Below, one piece after another: positions 1 through 5,815 of a stretch of 9,464 bases of DNA. The notes beneath the pieces were generated by a model. It saw only the letters and a list, made by a program, of their open reading frames with translations, was not told where the DNA came from and made no database searches. Location of the stretch: contig JAKLKB010000181.1 of the NCBI GenBank assembly GCA_023150835.1, positions 1-9,464 on the forward strand. The letters run 5' to 3'. This stretch comes from Myxococcota bacterium (GTDB lineage: Bacteria > Myxococcota_C > UBA6777). Every line of letters begins with the position of its first letter. Position 1 is the first letter of the stretch. The translations under genes and the position numbers were made by a program.

Positions 1-2
1 CG

Positions 3-18
3 CACGCTGTATGCACGA
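3..18. repeat. 16-bp repeat shared with the right edge of the window
   Basis: The motif cacgctgtatgcacga occurs here and again, in the same orientation, at 9448-9463. Next to each copy lies G/C-homopolymer-rich hairpin DNA (45-63 on the left, 9382-9405 on the right). This suggests one dispersed intergenic repeat family rather than the ends of a single 9.4-kb element, because the genes between are core envelope genes. The sequence identity is directly visible; the interpretation is inferred. Confidence 0.5.
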
Positions 19-44
19 AATGCAGACGCTGCCCGTTCCAACTT

Positions 45-63
45 CCCCCCGTTGGCCGGGGGG
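45..63. repeat. G/C hairpin in intergenic repeat DNA
   Basis: CCCCCCG (45-51) pairs perfectly with CGGGGGG (57-63) around a 5-nt loop. It is followed by a G-run and then nine A's. No T-tract follows the stem on either strand, so it does not look like an intrinsic terminator; it is more likely part of a dispersed intergenic repeat. Confidence 0.45.
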
Positions 64-131
64 ATTGAGGGGGGGAGAAAAAAAAAGGCGATCAAGACCG
101 ACTCTACGAGGTTTCCACCTTAACAAGGCGC

Positions 132-259
132 GTATGGGGCTTTGCCCCACGCCCCACAAGGGAACTTCGTCCCCTTGACCCCCGTGTTGGCGAAGAGAGC
201 ACGGGTATTTCAACCAGACAACTCTGTCGCTTGAGCGGGTGCGAACACGGGTTTTTGGG
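132..259 (+). repeat. Dispersed multi-hairpin element, copy 1 (full length)
   Basis: This copy is homologous along its whole length to 2781-2907. It shows three successive stems: TGGGGC/GCCCCA (135-140 with 144-149), CAAGGG/CCCTTG (157-162 with 172-177), and a long-range stem CCCGTGTT/AACACGGG (181-188 with 244-251). The third stem encloses about 55 nt that carry a further small GACA/TGTC hairpin. The last arm runs into a T5 stretch. The conserved block between the long-range arms includes gttggcgaagagagca and ctgtcgcttgag. It may be an intergenic repeat of REP/MITE type or a structured RNA; the sequence alone does not separate these. Confidence 0.65.
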
Positions 260-518
260 GGACGAACTCTGCGCCACCACCGATCTGGCCTTGGTCGTCG
301 GTTCGGAAACATTGGATCGTCGCGTCGCCTACTTCGTCACGCGCACACGACCCCCACGACAGCGGGATTTGAGCTTTGGTTTTTGCTCAGCCTGCTTTTG
401 CCTTTTGTACGCGGTGTCTGGAGCGGCTTTAGAGGTGGTGTGGTATCTTGCTGACATCTCTTGGTTTTTCAAAACAGAAACAGAATGTATGTCCCCCCAA
501 ATACGCTGTTTTTCAAAA

Positions 519-680
519 ACCAAGTTTCCTTTCCCACAAACCAAGTTTCCTTTCCCACAAACCAAGGTTCATCTCTCGTTGTCCAAGGTTCATCTCTCGT
601 TGTCCAAGGTTCATCTCTCGTTGTCCAAGGTTCATCTCTCGTTGTCCAAGGTTCATCTCTCGTTGTCTAAGGTTCTTTGT
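519..680. repeat. 21-bp tandem array of two unit types
   Basis: Two identical 21-bp units (519-539 and 540-560, containing accaagtttcctttccc) are followed directly by five identical 21-bp units of a second type (562-666, containing ggttcatctctcgttgt), then a decaying sixth unit. Both types share the ccaag core, so the second probably arose from the first by mutation followed by fresh amplification. There is no spacer sequence between units, so it is not CRISPR. No gene can be assigned to it. Confidence 0.9.
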
Positions 681-835
681 GAAAAGGAGCGAACCGATCG
701 AGCGGTGCGACGTTTTGCGTTCGAGAGCGATGCTCTGTTGTGGAGAGCGGCGGAGAAAAGCCGTCCTACGAAATCCGCCCGTTGTGTGATCGTAAAGAGG
801 TAAGGGCAGCCACAGGGGCCATTTGATCCAACTAA

Positions 836-904
836 TTCTCTTCGCCAACGCGGGGCCAAGGGAGTCGGGCTCCCTTGCGGGGTGTGGGGTTCCAACCCCA
901 CAAC
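836..904 (-). repeat. Dispersed multi-hairpin element, copy 3 (truncated, inverted)
   Basis: On the minus strand this matches the first half of the elements at 132-259 and 2781-2907. A perfect 8-bp stem GTGGGGTT/AACCCCAC lies at 884-901 and a perfect 8-bp stem CAAGGGAG/CTCCCTTG at 857-877. They are followed by the conserved gcgttggcgaagag (reverse complement of 836-850). Homology then stops, so the closing arm of the long-range stem is missing. The stem sequences differ from the other copies but keep pairing. Confidence 0.6.
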
Positions 905-1021
905 ACTTTTAAGATGCGTAAGTCCGGATGAGAAAGGAAAAACCTTTTTGCGCGATGGTTTGAGGCCACAAGGCGGATGACTTTGTGTGGCTTCCTCTAC
1001 AAAAAAGAGAGAATGATGGCG

Positions 1022-1495
1022 ATGAATCGCAAAAAGATACGGACGATCCGAGTGGATGGGATGGTGTTTTGTTGGCGTTATAACGAGCGTTGCTGGAGTT
1101 TGGTGTTGGAACCTCGGTGGAATTACCCGTATGTCCGTGTTGTGTTGCATTTTCCAACGCTCGCGTATTCTTCTCATCTGTGCAATCCGTTGTATCTGAC
1201 TCCGCGTTATGTTGCGCAATTGATCCGAGACGGTTTGGCGCTTGGATGGCCGAATTCGCGCAAGACGGGGCTTTATCGGGCGTGGTTTGCGTTGATGCAA
1301 GAGCGCTTGGTTGAGATCTCTGCGGAAGCTTGTGGATCGCGAGAACGAAAACGCAACAAAAACCAAGCATTACGTGCAGCGCGGGGTGCCTTTTTGCAGG
1401 TCTTGACTGCGCGTCAAACGGATATCCTCCGATGCAGCGAACAGATGGCGGAATGGTGGGAGGGAGTGCTTTTTGGCGCGTCGGAGGGTGGCTAA
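1022..1495 (+). CDS. Uncharacterised small protein, about 157 aa
   Basis: I do not recognise the family with certainty. The frame is open from 977. ATG codons at 977, 1013, 1016 and 1022 are all possible starts. I prefer 1022, because the purine-rich GAGAG at 1007-1011 lies about 10 nt before it and the protein-like part begins with NRKKIRTIRVDG. The sequence is rich in Trp, Tyr and Arg. It has a short strand-rich start (IRVDGMVFCWRYN) and later LTPRYVAQLIRDGLALGW, ending in a basic, helix-prone tail. The pattern 'basic start, W-R, TP-x2-V-x2-LI-x2-GL-x2-GW-P' resembles small uncharacterised bacterial proteins I have seen, but no function follows from that. No signal peptide or membrane segment is visible, so it is probably cytoplasmic. 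It converges on the tol-series, with only 6 bp between the two stop codons. Coding status is likely; function is unknown. Confidence 0.7.
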   Translation: MNRKKIRTIRVDGMVFCWRYNERCWSLVLEPRWNYPYVRVVLHFPTLAYSSHLCNPLYLTPRYVAQLIRDGLALGWPNSRKTGLYRAWFALMQERLVEISAEACGSRERKRNKNQALRAARGAFLQVLTARQTDILRCSEQMAEWWEGVLFGASEGG

Positions 1496-1501
1496 AAAAT
1501 A

Positions 1502-2374
1502 TCAGTCAAAGAGTGGAGCTTCGAGTTGGAGCTTCCAAGCTTGTAAGATGCCTTGGGACGGGCATTTGCACAATGCTTGAAGAAGGCGCTGTCGGGCTTC
1601 TTGGAGTGCGGCTTCTTGGGAGAGGAAGAAGGCTTTTTGCCAGAGGATCTCTTGTTCGACGGCGATGCTGGAGGGGGGAGCGTTGGGGCATGTATTGGCC
1701 CGAGCAGCGGCAGCTTTCACAGCGGCGGTGCTGGTATGGATGCCGCTTTGGTGGGAGATGCCGAGAGCAGCGGCCAAGGTTTCAAGGCTGCCGAGGTGCG
1801 CCCATGCGGCGAATCCGTAGGGGTGCTTTTCTTTGAGAGCGAGTCGGCGGTGTTGGCGTAAGAGTTCGGTGACAACAAGGCGTTCGTTGTCGTAGGTTTG
1901 GAGTTCGAGGCTACCATTGATCCACATACGTTTGCGTTCGAGAAGCTGCCACGCGAGGACGGGAGGCGGGCGATCTTGGGCTTTTTCTTGTTGGAGTGCG
2001 CGGATCGCGCAGTCATAAGCGAAGCTGTGGGCTTGCTTGACGGAGGCGGTCTCAAGGAGCGTCCAAAGATTGACGCTGCGGACCTCTACGCCGCAGACGT
2101 GAAGGGGTGGGGGCTTTGATGCCGAAACAGTAGGGTACACAGACAGAGCGGTGGTTCGATCGATGTGATGTGAAGAAGGAGCGGTGGTTCGATCGATGTG
2201 ATGTGAAGAAGGAGCGATAGGTCGATCGATGGGATGTGAAGAAGGAGCGATAGGTCGATCGATGGGATGTGAAGGGGGGGCGGTGGGTCGATCGTTCGGT
2301 TGCACGGGGAAGCTCCTGCGGGTGGGAGTAGCCGTTTGGGGGCGCGGTTTTTTAGGATGGAGACTTTTTCGCAA
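1502..2374 (-). CDS. Unrecognised helical protein with 11-residue Pro-rich repeats
   Basis: The ORF is 290 codons from a TTG at 2374, with no clear Shine-Dalgarno site before it, so the N-terminus is uncertain. Residues 1-85 are low complexity: four to five copies of an 11-residue unit (SHPIDRPIAPS and variants) encoded by the 33-bp array at 2146-2300. From about residue 90 the composition looks like a real folded protein: LHVCGVEVRSVNLWTLLE, then helices rich in Ala, Leu, Gln and Glu, ending in AALQEARQRLLQALCKC, which could be TPR-like. It is the last gene of the minus-strand series, 34 bp after the preceding stop codon, and probably belongs to the same transcript. The cpoB/ybgF gene, which encodes a TPR periplasmic protein, usually lies after pal. 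This gene is close to that place, but no signal peptide is visible and I cannot claim homology. The true start may lie near residue 85-95. Confidence 0.55.
   Translation of the reverse strand: MRKSLHPKKPRPQTATPTRRSFPVQPNDRPTAPPSHPIDRPIAPSSHPIDRPIAPSSHHIDRTTAPSSHHIDRTTALSVYPTVSASKPPPLHVCGVEVRSVNLWTLLETASVKQAHSFAYDCAIRALQQEKAQDRPPPVLAWQLLERKRMWINGSLELQTYDNERLVVTELLRQHRRLALKEKHPYGFAAWAHLGSLETLAAALGISHQSGIHTSTAAVKAAAARANTCPNAPPSSIAVEQEILWQKAFFLSQEAALQEARQRLLQALCKCPSQGILQAWKLQLEAPLFD
2146..2300. repeat. 33-bp tandem array inside a coding region
   Basis: Four full units lie at 2146-2178, 2179-2211, 2212-2244 and 2245-2277, with a degraded fifth to about 2300. Units 1-2 and units 3-4 form two near-identical pairs that differ at a few positions (gcggtggttcgatcgatg versus gcgataggtcgatcgatg). 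This shows successive duplication. Each unit contains the palindrome GATCGATC. On the minus strand it encodes an 11-residue peptide repeat in the 290-aa protein, and the unit length keeps the frame. Confidence 0.9.
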
Positions 2375-2408
2375 AGGTCAAGCCGCGCCGAATCCTCAAG
2401 AATCGGGA

Positions 2409-3362
2409 TCAGTTGGGGACATCGCAACGAGCAAGGCAAGTCGAAAAAGCGTTGGTTTGTGGGGAAGGTATCGCAGGAGAAAAGCATAACGCGGCTTGGG
2501 CGGGGAGCGTCTCGCACAAAGGCCGAAGGGTGCGGAGTGTTTGCTCGAAGTTTGCGGTGCGTGTCGAAAAGATATTGGTGCAAGCGCTAAAGCAGGGTTC
2601 GCTGGTTGCACAAGAAGTCTTGCACGCGGTCTCTTCGTCGTCGAGCTTTTTTCGCATATTTTTTTCGAGGATGGCCAGATCACGGCGGCAGTGTTGGATG
2701 CGTGTAAAGGCGGCGAGTAGACACGCGATCTTTTTGTTTTTGAGTTTTGTTTTGTCCGATGGATGGGGGTTTGTTGTGTTTGTGGGGCGCGGCCCCACAC
2801 CCCGCAAGGGGTCGCGGCCCCCTTGACCCCGTGTTGGCGAAGAGAGCAGAGGTTTTTCAAACCGACGGTTCTGTCGCTTGAGTGGGCGCGAACACGGGGG
2901 TTTTTGGTTTACTTCGCCGCTTCGGGCTTTGTTGTTTTGGATTGTTTTGCGATGTGGTGCTTTGTTTTCGGAAGTGTCGGTGTATCCGTTTTTGGCGGCG
3001 CATCGAAGCACACAACAAACAGCGGTAAATTGAGCGGTAGAGAGTCGGACGTGTGGGGCGGGCGGGGGTGTGGTGGGGATGTTGTGGGGATTTTGGAGAG
3101 AGGATGAGCGGGGAGCGCGGATATAGGAGAGGTTTCGGAGAGAGGATGGGCGCGGAACGCGGATATAGGAGAGGTTTCGGAGAGAGGATGGGCGCGGAAC
3201 GCGGATATAGGAGAGGTTTCGGAGAGAGGATGGGCGTGTGGTTTGCGCGGAAGCAAGGGGAACATGGAAAGAGAACAAACAGAGCGAACAGAAGAGGCCG
3301 AAGTGTCGGGGGGAGAGGTTGAAGTATCTAAGGAAGAGGCCGAAGCGTCGGAGAGATATCAT
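2409..3362 (-). CDS. Predicted secreted cysteine-rich protein, coupled to pal
   Basis: The ATG at 3362-3360 overlaps the pal stop codon (ATGA arrangement), which suggests translational coupling to pal. The 317-aa product starts with a signal peptide: basic residues, the hydrophobic stretch FGLFCSLCLFSF, and a likely signal peptidase I site after ASA near residue 39. Residues about 42-85 are three 14-residue repeats (PRPSSLRNLSYIRV) encoded by the 42-bp array at 3095-3236. A low-complexity middle follows; part of it is antisense to the hairpin element at 2781-2907. The last 110 residues look like a genuine domain: helical, with ten cysteines spaced for disulfides (including CKTSC, CFSAC, CLARC). 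An exported disulfide-bonded partner of the Tol-Pal machine is an inference. I do not recognise the family. The middle may be an insertion of repeat DNA that happened to keep the frame. Confidence 0.6.
   Translation of the reverse strand: MISLRRFGLFLRYFNLSPRHFGLFCSLCLFSFHVPLASAQTTRPSSLRNLSYIRVPRPSSLRNLSYIRVPRPSSLRNLSYIRAPRSSSLQNPHNIPTTPPPAPHVRLSTAQFTAVCCVLRCAAKNGYTDTSENKAPHRKTIQNNKARSGEVNQKPPCSRPLKRQNRRFEKPLLSSPTRGQGGRDPLRGVGPRPTNTTNPHPSDKTKLKNKKIACLLAAFTRIQHCRRDLAILEKNMRKKLDDEETACKTSCATSEPCFSACTNIFSTRTANFEQTLRTLRPLCETLPAQAALCFSPAIPSPQTNAFSTCLARCDVPN
2781..2907 (+). repeat. Dispersed multi-hairpin element, copy 2 (full length)
   Basis: This is homologous to 132-259. It has a perfect 7-bp stem GTGGGGC/GCCCCAC (2782-2788 with 2792-2798), a perfect 7-bp stem CAAGGGG/CCCCTTG (2805-2811 with 2819-2825) and a perfect 9-bp long-range stem CCCCGTGTT/AACACGGGG (2827-2835 with 2891-2899), followed by a T5 stretch. 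Inside the long-range arms a CGACG/TGTCG hairpin replaces the GACA/TGTC of copy 1. This copy lies antisense within the open frame of the cysteine-rich protein, so it is either an in-frame insertion or marks a break in that gene. Confidence 0.65.
3095..3236. repeat. 42-bp tandem array inside a coding region
   Basis: Three full units lie at 3095-3136, 3137-3178 and 3179-3220, with a partial fourth to 3236. Units 2 and 3 are identical; unit 1 has a few substitutions. On the minus strand each unit encodes 14 residues of the secreted protein, directly after its signal peptide, without shifting the frame. Confidence 0.92.
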
Positions 3363-4090
3363 TGCCCGATCTTGAACTCCGCACGGCGGTTTTTGTTGTG
3401 GGCTTCAGCGGTCATGCCGGGATCTGCGGGGCGTTGGTGGCCGTAAGAGATGGTGCTTAGCTGTGAAGAAGAGACCCCAAGTTTTTCGAGGTATTTTTTG
3501 ACCGCGATGGCTCGGCGTTCACCGAGGGCGAGGTTGTAATCGATGCTACCGCGTTGATCGCAATGTCCTTCGATCTGGATGCGTGCGTTGGGGCGTTGCT
3601 TGATCCATTCGGCGTGGCGTTGAAGGATATCGCGGTTGTTGCCTTCGAGGGTGTATTGATTGAAGCCGAAGTAGACGGGTTCAAGGCTTTGTCGGTTGTC
3701 GGCGGTGGGGTTCTCGTTGGCGGTGATCAGGGTGGGCGGTGGGGTTTGTTTGACGGTGTTGTCGGGCTTGGGTTTGAGGCATTTTTCTTTGTTGAGATCG
3801 GACTCTTCGCGGGCTTTGTCGGCGAGTTTGCGTGCGGCATCAAAGGCGACTTTGGCTTCTTCAAACTTGCCTTCGTCCATGAGCTTGTTGGCTTCTGCCA
3901 TCATCTTTTCGGCGGACTGGAGTTCTTCTTTGGCGCACTTGTCGGCTTGGGCTTGTCGAGCGCGTTTGAGGGCTTCGAGAGCGTCTTGATAAGAGCGTGT
4001 GGGTGGTTTTTTGGGGCATCCTGAGAGCAAGATCAAGAAGCCCAAAAGAAGGAACACGCTATAGCGTTGGGGAGCATATCGTTCAAACAT
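3359..4090 (-). CDS. pal: Pal, peptidoglycan-associated outer-membrane lipoprotein
   Basis: Pal anchors the outer membrane to peptidoglycan and docks with TolB. The 243-aa precursor has a lipoprotein signal peptide with lipobox LSGC, making Cys25 the lipidated residue. Residues about 34-100 form a charged, Ala-rich helical hairpin resembling the DUF4398-type helices placed before OmpA domains in some deltaproteobacterial Pal proteins. A Pro/Thr linker follows. The OmpA C-terminal domain spans about 137-243, with EGHCDQRGSIDYNLALGERR and the terminal NRRAEF. Asp178 and Arg193 have the spacing of the two residues that hold diaminopimelate in OmpA-family domains. It is longer than E. coli Pal (173 aa) because of the helical insert, which carries Cys52 and Cys104 at its ends. 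AGGA lies 7 nt before the ATG. It follows tolB by 79 bp and overlaps the next gene by 4 bp. Confidence 0.95.
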   Translation of the reverse strand: MFERYAPQRYSVFLLLGFLILLSGCPKKPPTRSYQDALEALKRARQAQADKCAKEELQSAEKMMAEANKLMDEGKFEEAKVAFDAARKLADKAREESDLNKEKCLKPKPDNTVKQTPPPTLITANENPTADNRQSLEPVYFGFNQYTLEGNNRDILQRHAEWIKQRPNARIQIEGHCDQRGSIDYNLALGERRAIAVKKYLEKLGVSSSQLSTISYGHQRPADPGMTAEAHNKNRRAEFKIGQ

Positions 4091-4103
4091 ACGAGCATCC
4101 TTT

Positions 4104-4145
4104 TTCGGGTGGATCGTCCCTGTCTTCGGGCGGATCGTCCCAGCC
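4104..4145. repeat. Imperfect 21-bp duplication in the tolB-pal spacer
   Basis: Two adjacent 21-bp units (4104-4124 and 4125-4145) share ttcggg(t/c)ggatcgtccc. They make up half of the 79-bp spacer and end just before the Shine-Dalgarno region of pal. No stable hairpin between the units is evident. Confidence 0.75.
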
Positions 4146-4169
4146 TGATGGTTCGCGAAGGGCGAAGGT

Positions 4170-5507
4170 TTAGTCTTTGGAGAGGCGCGGAGACCAGCTT
4201 GGCGTGAGGTATTGTCCGGGTTGGAAGGTGATCTGCCGCTGGTGTTTGCCTTCGTGGGTCATGATAAACAGTTTGGCGACGCCGTTTCGGGTGGAGACAA
4301 AGATGATATTGCGCCCGTTTGGAGACCATGCAGCTTCGATATTGCTGCCTTGGTTTTGGGTGAGCCGTTTGACTTGCCCGTCGGTGGGCGAGACGAGGAA
4401 GAGATCGAAGACATTGCGCTCATCGCGTCCTGTGAAAAGAATCCAGTCACCGCGAGGGGACCATTTGGGGGCTTGGTTGTAGTTGCCTTGCATGGAGACG
4501 CGCCGAGCGCCCGAGCCATCGACATTCATCACAAAGATCTGAGGAGATGCAAAGCGGGTGGATACGAAGGTGATCTGTTTGCCATCGGGGGACCAAGAGG
4601 GCGAAAGATTGCGTTCGCCCCACTTGGCTTGGGTGAGTTGTTGAAGTCCTGAACCATCGGCATTGACGATGTATATGTTCATGTTATCGGTGCCGCGTGA
4701 GGCGCTAAAGGCGATGCGTTGGCTGTCGGGAGACCACGTTGCGCCTGTATTCAGGCCCTGAAAGGAAGAGATCTTTTGGGCTTTGCCTGTGTTGATATCG
4801 TGGACAAAGATATCGGGATTGCGTTCTTTCCAAGAGGTATAAGCGATGTACCGACCGTTGGGAGACCATGCAGGAAGCGCGTTAATCGAGCCGTTGTTGG
4901 TGAGGCGCTGCATGGCTTGTCCATCGATATCCATCAGCCAGACTTCTTGTTTGCCTCGGTTGTTGCGGATGAACGAGACTTTGGAGGCAAAGATGCCGGG
5001 TTCACCGGTCATAAACTTATAGAGATGATCGGCAAAGAGGTGAGTGTACCAGCGGACTTGGCTATCGTTGGAGGCGATGTAGTCTTGTTGGAGGGCGAGT
5101 TTTTGCGTGCCGACTTCGTAAAAACGAAACTGGAGGCGGTAGCTTGAGCCGATCGCCATGACGTTGCCTTTGAGGATGCCTTCGGCCCCGACGCTTTTCC
5201 ACGGTTCAAAGTCAAAACTGTTTGGGTCAAAGCCATCGCGGGGAGCGCGTTCGAGGTAGGATGCAGGAGAAAGGACGCGAAAGGCTCCGCAGAGATCGAG
5301 GCTTTTGCGCAGGATGGCGACGGTTTTTGCGGCGGTGCGACCATCGCCTTTGAAGTCGGGTACAGCGATGGGATAGCGTTTTAGGCTGAGATCGCCGAGC
5401 TTGACTTTGAGGCGTTGGGCTTGGGCGGGCTGCACAAAAGAGATGGCGAAGAACACCCACAAGGCCGAAAAAAGATAGCGGTAAAAACATAGAAAAAAAC
5501 GAGACAT
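4170..5507 (-). CDS. tolB: TolB, Tol-Pal system beta-propeller protein
   Basis: TolB is the periplasmic component that links TolA in the inner membrane to Pal in the outer membrane. The 445-aa precursor matches the normal length of the family (about 430). It has a signal peptide of about 30 residues ending AQA, then the N-terminal domain beginning QRLKVKLGDLSLKRYPIAVP with the DFKGDG segment (about 31-175). The propeller carries six WSP motifs near residues 214, 258, 305, 349, 394 and 437, several as WSP(D/N)G. NADGSG, MNVDGSG and RLTQNQGSNIEAAWSP are characteristic TolB blade sequences. A strong AAGGAGG precedes the ATG with 4 nt between. It lies 79 bp before pal and 308 bp after a second, longer tolB paralogue. 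Of the two copies, this is the canonical one. Confidence 0.96.
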   Translation of the reverse strand: MSRFFLCFYRYLFSALWVFFAISFVQPAQAQRLKVKLGDLSLKRYPIAVPDFKGDGRTAAKTVAILRKSLDLCGAFRVLSPASYLERAPRDGFDPNSFDFEPWKSVGAEGILKGNVMAIGSSYRLQFRFYEVGTQKLALQQDYIASNDSQVRWYTHLFADHLYKFMTGEPGIFASKVSFIRNNRGKQEVWLMDIDGQAMQRLTNNGSINALPAWSPNGRYIAYTSWKERNPDIFVHDINTGKAQKISSFQGLNTGATWSPDSQRIAFSASRGTDNMNIYIVNADGSGLQQLTQAKWGERNLSPSWSPDGKQITFVSTRFASPQIFVMNVDGSGARRVSMQGNYNQAPKWSPRGDWILFTGRDERNVFDLFLVSPTDGQVKRLTQNQGSNIEAAWSPNGRNIIFVSTRNGVAKLFIMTHEGKHQRQITFQPGQYLTPSWSPRLSKD

Positions 5508-5815
5508 AGACCCTCCTTGTCGAATGGAACGTTGCTTTGCGTCGAGGCCGTCTGCCAGAAAGAGAACGCGAACGAGGGCATTTTATTCATCTGGGGCGAT
5601 TTGGCGAGGGCGTGTACACATCGTCTTGGGTATCGTAGGACTCGCAGCGCGTGAGCGTTCTATATCGTAGGACTTGCAGCGCATGAGCGTTCTCTCGGCC
5701 TTGTTGGGGCAGTCGTGGGGATATCGTCAAATGGAGCGGTGCGTTTCTTGTGCGAGCGCGGCCTAGTCGGTGGAGTTCAGCGCGAAGCACCGACGGGATG
5801 GACGCTTCTCTCGTG
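5508..5815. other. 308-bp spacer between the two tolB genes, with a 32-bp duplication
   Basis: No gene is supported here. Two 32-bp units (5631-5662 and 5663-5694) share tatcgtaggac(t/c)... and gagcgttct and differ at a few positions. A cggccttgttgggg motif near 5697 recurs as ggggccttgttggggg at about 5819-5834, inside the 3' end of the upstream tolB paralogue. This points to an older duplication of about 120 bp across the stop codon. The last bases before 5507 carry the tolB ribosome-binding site. I see no clear promoter or terminator. Confidence 0.65.

Larger units (their letters stand above)
260..976. other. Stretch without a convincing gene
   Basis: Open frames exist on both strands here, the longest about 190 codons at 231-803 (+, TTG start). 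They owe their length to the 21-bp array at 519-680, which cannot introduce a stop in any frame that is open through one unit. They begin inside the hairpin element and show no recognisable domain or plausible protein composition. The stretch also holds the truncated hairpin element at 836-904 and the leader of the plus-strand gene. A small AAAGG/CCTTT hairpin near 934-950 is followed by only a few T's and is too weak to call a terminator. Confidence 0.6.

Noticed and set aside
519-666. Possible CRISPR array
   Set aside because: Units are contiguous with no variable spacers and no cas genes; the same applies to the 33-, 42- and 60-bp arrays.
231-803. 190-codon plus-strand frame and overlapping frames on both strands
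   Set aside because: It begins with TTG inside the hairpin element and is long only because 21-bp units cannot create stops; it has no domain or ribosome-binding site.
653-1370. Minus-strand frames of 237 and 153 codons opposite the small plus-strand gene
   Set aside because: Their composition is Ser/Thr/Arg/Pro-rich shadow-like, they run through the hairpin element, and the plus strand gives a far more protein-like product.
3053-3322. Plus-strand frame with Gly/Arg/Glu repeats opposite the signal-peptide region
   Set aside because: It is an antisense reading of the 42-bp array; the minus strand has the signal peptide and the pal-coupled start.
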